From Camarhynchus parvulus (lineage: Eukaryota; Chordata; Aves; Passeriformes; Thraupidae): a stretch of 64,000 nucleotides of DNA. Numbering within the stretch: position 1 is the first letter of the stretch; every line of letters begins with the position of its first letter. The notes beneath the pieces are model-generated. The model did not search any database. It was given only the letters and a program-made list of their open reading frames with translations, and was not told the origin of the DNA. The position numbers and the translations under genes were made by a program. The DNA lies in contig NC_044574.1 in the NCBI RefSeq assembly GCF_901933205.1, forward strand, positions 23,979,733-24,043,732, written 5' to 3'. Shown piece by piece: positions 57,770 to 64,000 of this stretch.

Positions 57770-60700
57770 GTAAGACCAACACGAACAAACCAGCCTTACT
57801 TTCTGTGCCAATTTTCTGTCTCATGATGTGTTTAATCACTAACTAATGATACCCAAGTGCCTCTGTTTGCCTTATTGCAAAAGGGTGTGCCCAGACCAGG
57901 AGAAAAACCTATAAACAAAACCCCAAGTCCTTTGTAAATTAAAGGCTTCTTCCTTTTGTATATGGGTAGAGAAATAGGAGGGTAAAATTAAAAGAAACTT
58001 TTTTCAGCCACAGGGTTGGGGGAGATTTTGGAGGGTTTTTTTTTTTTTGTCTTTTTCATTTTTGTTGTTGTTTTGGGCTTTATTTTCCAGATGCCATGAC
58101 GCTGATAAGCATGCTTTAAATGTGCTGGGCCAGGGAGAAATTGATTCAGTGTCCCAACCGTTGTGCAGGTTTATTCAGCACTTCTCCTAATGTAAGCTGA
58201 TTAGATCAGCAACATAATTGGACTGTGTGAGCCATTATAATTAGTCTCAGTTTTCAGTTTTCAAAAGAGGATGTGGATGTGCTGGCAGTTCTGAACATTT
58301 GGTTTTCATTCCTCTCTCAGAAACATTAGAAAAGGGGATAAGCTATTGAAATGCTCAGAGGGGCCAACATGCTTCTTAACTGCCTTATCAGAGAAACAAA
58401 TTAATTTTACCTTTTCATCTTTCTCTCCCCCTCTTCCCCAGAGAAAAAGGCAGGAGTAAAACTAGAGCATATCGCAGCAGGCATCTAGATGCTACAAAAC
58501 TGTAATAAAAGTAGATAGTAAAAACAAAACAAGAAAGAAGGAGAGGATTGCAAAGAGATCATGTAAAAGGGCTGCAAGCAAGTGACAGCAGAGGGAATTC
58601 TCACCATTTTTTCCTGTGTAACAATAAAGAGAATTGGAGATGTGGTGAGAGTTGGAGTATGATAATTTTTACTTTCATCTCAGATTTCATGGAGGCATTG
58701 GCCAGATGGATAACAGGGAGCAGGCAGAGATCTGTCCTGGGGCGTGATGGCTCATTCATGAGAAAGGGTTTGTGTTTTACTCCCCTGCTTAATGGCAGTC
58801 TCTAGCTAGATTTGGACAACCAAATCATGGAGCCTGCAGCAATCATGGGAACTGGAGTGTGCCATGAGCACAGACTTGATTCTGTCAAGGGAGCTGGTAT
58901 TGAGTCAAAAGTGAATGATTTGCAGGGAGGGCAGGACTGAGGCTGCTGCTGTCACAACAGTTTGGCTGTGAAGGAAAAGCCAGGTAAGCATTGCATCTGT
59001 TACAGAAGAGAAGGTAATGGGAGTGTTTGGAGAATAGAGAAGAACCTCAGCTCGCTGGAGATTAGAAGGTCAATGACAATCCGAAAAGCAGCGAAGTGAA
59101 AACATTAAGGTCTCCTTTTTAAGGATTTTCAGGCCTAGTTAGAGTTATGAGGAACCTCGGCAGCAGAAGTCACTGTTAGTTCTTGAGTGTGGTTGTATCT
59201 GTTTAATGTCCTATCATCCTCCCCTTTCTACAGCTTTGAGGATGATATGGCCAGCTGAATGCAAATTTTTCTGTGTCTGGTTTCTTCTTCCAATTCTTAG
59301 CTCTTGTGGTGATACTGGCAAAGGAGGCAGAAGAGTCTGACTGCTCAGATTCCTTGTGACTCTTGAAATTTACAGAATAGCTCCTGGTTTGTCAGCTTGA
59401 ATGCACTTAATGATGAAGCCTACAAGAGGGAATGAGTGTGCACCAAAATAATGCTAGTGACAGTGTCCATGCTCTAACTACAGATTTTATATCACTAGCC
59501 TCGCAATTCCATCAGCAATGTGAGTAGGTAGTGCAAATCATTGTATTTACTCCTGGCACTTCAGTTTCAAGCAAAGGTATGTGTATTAAGCATGTCAAGG
59601 ACAGAGGAAGGAGAGCAGAATGCTTTGAGGTGGATCTTCCACAGGAAGACAGGTGGAATGCACTGAATGTGATAAGAGAGAAAATAGGGAGATCTGCCTG
59701 TGGCTGGAATGAAATTGGCCAGCCTAAATTAAGATTTCAGGTTCTGTTTCTTATGGATGTTTGCTTCTCTTTACCCAGATGCTTCTTTTTAATTTTACAG
59801 GTCTCCATGCCTCAGACTAAGGCATGGGCAGTAACTTAGCTATTAAGCATACAGGAGAACCTTCATTTGTTGATGGAAAGGGCTTAGATACAAGGTTACA
59901 GAGATGGGACATGGTACTGATGTTTGGGTTCTCCACTGTGGGTCTTGGGACACAGACAAGCACTGCTATAGACACCTTGATGTGGATGTGATTGATCTGG
60001 GGCCCTATCTGCATGAACTGGGCAGCGGCACTGGACTCAATTCACTCAGCCTTCTCCCTGTACTTATTTTACTTTGGACTTTGGACAACTAACACAACCA
60101 TGTCAGCCTCATCTGCAGATCCTGAAAGGCTAAACTGCTCTCTGAAGGATCTAACCCCTCCTGGAAGGTTGGGAATCCTGATTAGGAAAGATAAGATCCT
60201 TCTGGGCTAGTTCCACTCCCTGTAAAATGACACGTCTTGATCAGTAGGATACTGCATCTAGCTGTCACTGTCAGCATTCCAGAAGGGAAAAAGAGGTTTG
60301 ATGTTTGCTCCAGGAATGGGACTTCCAAGCTACACATTCTTAAAAGTAAGGAAGCCTTCTGAAAGCCTCCACTGTCACCTCCCACAAGGAGAAAACAGGG
60401 CTGTAGGTTTTCTCTGATGATTAACCCTTCTGACATTCCAGAAGAGGAGGAGAAAATGACAGAAACAGGCATAGAAAAGCAGCTGAGATGAAGAAGAGCT
60501 GCCTAGAGTGGAAGAAATTACTGAAGCTCTTTTACCTTGAGAAAACTGCTTCAAATTAAGCATATTTTCAAAGCCATTTCTAAACTTGCTTACACTGTGT
60601 TTATTTGTATATTTTATTGATTCAGTTCTTGTTAGCCATGTCCTTCCCAGGCTTTCAATAAGATTCACAGGCAATAGTTCTGTTAAGAAATGATGAGTCA

Positions 60701-63700
60701 GAGGTTTGTTTTTTCCCTCTGTAGTTGTTTGTAGATTTGGGTTGGTTTTGTGTTTTATTCATTCATTTTTTACTCCAAGTCTCTTGTGAAATATATATTT
60801 CTTTTCATATACACCTTACCTATGACACTCCTGTTCTCCCCTTCTGATTCCCTTCCTGTTCTTTACATGCACCTTCCTCCTCCTCAATCCCTCGTAGGGC
60901 TGCTCCCCTGCTGTTTCAGTTCATTTGTCAAACGGTCTAGTTCTGTCTTCTCTCAGCCTGGCAGGCTTCCCTTTGAAGTCCCTTCTGTAGTCCCAGTTTG
61001 CATCTGTCTGGCTGCCCTCAGGCACTGTCTGCAACAGGGGAAGGTGCAGTGCAGCTGTACTCCAACAGTGCTTTTGGCCTGAAGTTCATTTAAGTTGCAC
61101 CACTTAAAACACTAATACTTTTGAGGCTTTTGGGGAGCTAGGGAAATGCAGAGATCATTTCCTGTGGGTGAGACCTCAGTGTCAGTTGTCTTTTTGAGAA
61201 GGACCCCATCTATATGTGAATCGAATAATGTTCAGCAACCAGAGGCTGACTGGGAAACATGTGTACATCCTGCCTGAATCTACTATGAAATGAGATGCAA
61301 AAACCTGCAGCAGGTGGGCAGGACAGTAAAGAAAAATATTATCAAAAAATATACTTACATGTCTAGAGTATAGGTAGAGTATTAGGTAGAGTATAGATAT
61401 TGTATAAGTGATTTTACAAGAGACCTCTGCTTAAAGTAGCTAATGAAATTTTGCCAATGATTAAAGGCTAAAAAGGATAAACTTGACCTACAAACAGGAG
61501 GAAGATATCCCACTGGTGTTTGTGGAGCAATGTGGTGCTAAGAGGGGTGGTAGGTAAAGCATACCTATACGTCTCAATGCAGTTGGAAAAACTAGGGCAC
61601 AAGCCCAAAGACTGATCAATCAGTGGCAATACTAGCAATAATGTGAAAATCATTCTCATCCTGGTCCTACCTGTCAGCCATTTAGGCTGTGTTTTCTTCC
61701 CATTTTACAGAATAGTCATGGACACTATGAGTGCTGAGAAGTTGTATCTGCTAGCTCTTTGAATCAAAAGTTGGCAAAGTAAATATTTCGTTTTAGAATG
61801 GTGTTTGTGCAGATTTTAGTATAGGGGAATTAATTTGTCAGTAAGTAAGTGACATCACTTTATTTTAACCAATCTTTATGCAAGCATGTAGAAAGTATTG
61901 GCTTCCTATAGCTCTAACTATAACTTTGTTCTGATCAACCAAAAAAATAAATATAGGCAGCAACCTAAAAAAGATCAGGGTGAAGTCGTGGTGGTGGGGA
62001 GAGACAGCTTGCTTTTAATTTTTCTCTAACTAGCTTAAACTTGTCCATTTCTACTCACTGCACGCTTGGCACAAAATGCACTTGTTTTCTATATCCAAGT
62101 AACACTCTCCCTCATGTTGAAAAATTCACTGATTGAACTGAGATTAAAGTATAAGCTTTCTTGTGGTTGAGGATTGTTGGCCAAGCTACAGGAGAGCAGG
62201 GCTGAAATCCTGGTTTGTACATATCCGGTAAGACAAGTCTTTGTTCTTTGATTCATTATGAGATACACTCATAGATTAAGCCTGTCTGTTCCAGATTGAC
62301 AACTTTGCCTTGAACCACACATGAAAAGATGCATGGGGGGCTGGGCTACCTGAAGGGAAAAAGGTGTAGGATGAGAAGTGCAAGCAGCAAAGCATCAAAG
62401 CAGCTAGAAGGGAACTCTGCTCAGCATTTGGTTATGAGCATAACCTGCCTGTCTCCTGTCCTTCAGACAGCCATGCACTTTTCACTGTCTGTCAGTGAAA
62501 GAAGCTAGTTTTACACCCCAATCAAACAGTGATAACTCTTATGACAATCAGGAATTCTTCATACTTTCTTGCACCATTTTCAAGACTTCTCTGTCAGTTA
62601 CTGATTACCCTGATTTTTTGTTGTAAATAGCTGGCCTGAATATAGCATTATATAGCTAGCAGATGACCTAACCTGTTGAAGCAGTGTTTTGGCTGTAGTA
62701 CTATGTCTGGCATAGCATGCAAGAAACTAAGCTGTGGCAGCCCAAGGTTGTGCCATCATTACCACTCACATCAGCTGCCAACATTAATTTTGATGAGGAA
62801 ATCTTTGTACGAAAATTTTGAAGTCAGTAACGTGTAGAATTTGAATCACAGAAGTTTTGTGATTTGTCAGACAATTTCTACATGTGGCTATTGATGTTGC
62901 AACCAATTTCATTCCTGAATGGTTTTACGGAATTTAAATTGTAGTTTTAACCTGATTCTGTCTGATATCTCTGCATTCTCACTGGTTCTAGACAGCTTGT
63001 TTTGTCATGCTTTCATATAAAATACAATAACAATATTTCACATGATTTTGTGTGCAAGCAGTGTTAACTGAGCTATGTTTCGATTTAATTTACAAGAAGG
63101 ATTAATAAAGTTCTACTGTAACTTCCTTTGGAGTTTGTATTCTTGTAGAAGTTGTGATACTTTGTGTTCTAGGTATTTCTGGTTATTGTATTTTTAGGGT
63201 TTTATTAAGGGTGTAAAGTTCTGCCACAGCAGTAGCCAATATGGCCATTTCTGGCTTGTATAATCTTAATCAAAGAAATACTTGGACTGATGTCCTAGTT
63301 TATGTGATTAAAATTCTGTCTCTCACAAATTGAACTAAATTATTTTCATGCCTAATAGGTGTTTGGTAACACTATGTGCTTGTGCTTGTGTCTTTGTTAA
63401 ATGGATATTTTGTTTAGCAGAACACAGGTGTTGCTTTGTCCTCTGTACTGATGTGCTCATAACCACAACTGCCATCACAGTATTTAACTTTCCATCATGA
63501 CTTAAGGCTAAGTCATAAATGGGGAAGCTTACTTTAACTCCTGGGAATCCAAATGCATGGGGTAATAAAAACACCCATCCAAGTAGCATTCTTCAGAATT
63601 TAGAAGTTTTAATAGGACAGTCTCGACACCAGGCTGATGTGTGGGCAGAGATAATGAGAGCCTCTATGCACTGAGGTTTTCCTTACTCCTCGTGAAGACT

Positions 63701-64000
63701 TCATTGCCTGTGGTGGTGTTGTGTGACCTTCCCTCACAGCAGAGCCTGTGTTTGGAATGGCTCTGTTGCCCTGCAGAAGGAGACCTCTGCCCCCACAAAC
63801 ACAAATGACAGAAGGGTTCTGAGAGGCTACATCACTCCTTCATCCCAAGGCATGAGAGCTCCACACAGAACTGAAGCACCTCAGAAATGTCATTCACTAG
63901 GTTGCTGAGTCTTTAGTCAAAATACAGTCCTCCTAGGTGTAATGAAATGTTTGTACACCTTTTTTTTTATGTTCAGTGATAACATCATAATTTGATTACA
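57770..64000 (+). other. LIMCH1: LIMCH1 intron (runs off the window)
   Basis: 6.2 kb with no convincing exon. There is a T-rich stretch at about 58036-58071, a short imperfect repeat (TAGAGTAT/TAGGTAGAGTA) near 61373-61397 and a tentative exon-like segment at 63777-63905 (see findings). The next conserved LIMCH1 block and the tryptophan-rich FWAWDPEEE region were searched for by eye and not found. Confidence 0.85.

Noticed and set aside
60438..60495. Glu-rich segment after CATTCCAG resembling EEEEK-type LIMCH1 sequence
   Set aside because: In the phase required after 57769 it reads KRRRK and does not match the conserved downstream exons; no donor of suitable phase.

Overview
This window is vertebrate nuclear DNA, most likely from a bird. 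It is AT-leaning and intron-rich, CpGs are scarce outside a few patches, and it carries 3' ends of CR1 LINEs with the sauropsid hallmark tail (a GATGATCTT...CTTCCAAC stretch followed by TTCTATGATTCTGT-type repeats). It holds one gene on the + strand: an internal part of LIMCH1 (LIM and calponin homology domains 1). I identified it from runs of conserved protein sequence in spliced exons, for example [76 protein letters not shown] and PYSQPKN. Both gene ends lie outside: the first half of the CH domain is upstream and the C-terminal LIM domain downstream. No second gene, tRNA, rRNA or CRISPR array is evident.

Layout. Positions 1-17406 are intron (or upstream intron plus possible alternative promoters). 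They hold a 157-bp Tigger/pogo-like MITE (2941-3097), a CR1 fragment (11230-11637), a small CpG-rich patch (11890-12149) and a CA/TA microsatellite complex (12494-12750). The second half of the CH domain is split over three exons (17407-23640), one of only 31 nt. A serine-rich linker exon follows (28198-28393), then an exon with the DDMLARR / [10 protein letters not shown] segment (32735-32984).

Between 33650 and 44936 lie seven further coding exons (273, 291, 264, 345, 330, 234 and 243 nt). The well-known shorter LIMCH1 protein, as I remember it, does not contain them. Every one is a multiple of three, every one starts and ends in phase 2, and all of their junction codons encode Ser, Arg or Thr. 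Each can therefore be included or skipped without breaking the frame. Together they would add 660 residues. Four carry a clear degenerate copy of the DDxxxR[R/K] motif of exon 32735-32984, one carries DDLVKRK, and two lack it, so the block looks like an exon-by-exon expansion of a short linear module.

The constitutive frame resumes with a 36-nt exon (46099-46134). It then runs through a charged, probably helical/coiled-coil region (50694-50820, 53544-53698, 53888-54287) and a low-complexity linker exon (57548-57769). The rest, to 64000, is intron. All 17 exons join into one open frame of 3615 nt (1205 codons); without the seven cassettes it is 1635 nt (545 codons). LIMCH1 is a cytoplasmic actin stress-fibre protein reported to activate non-muscle myosin II. 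The cassette block would lengthen the disordered region between the CH domain and the coiled coil.
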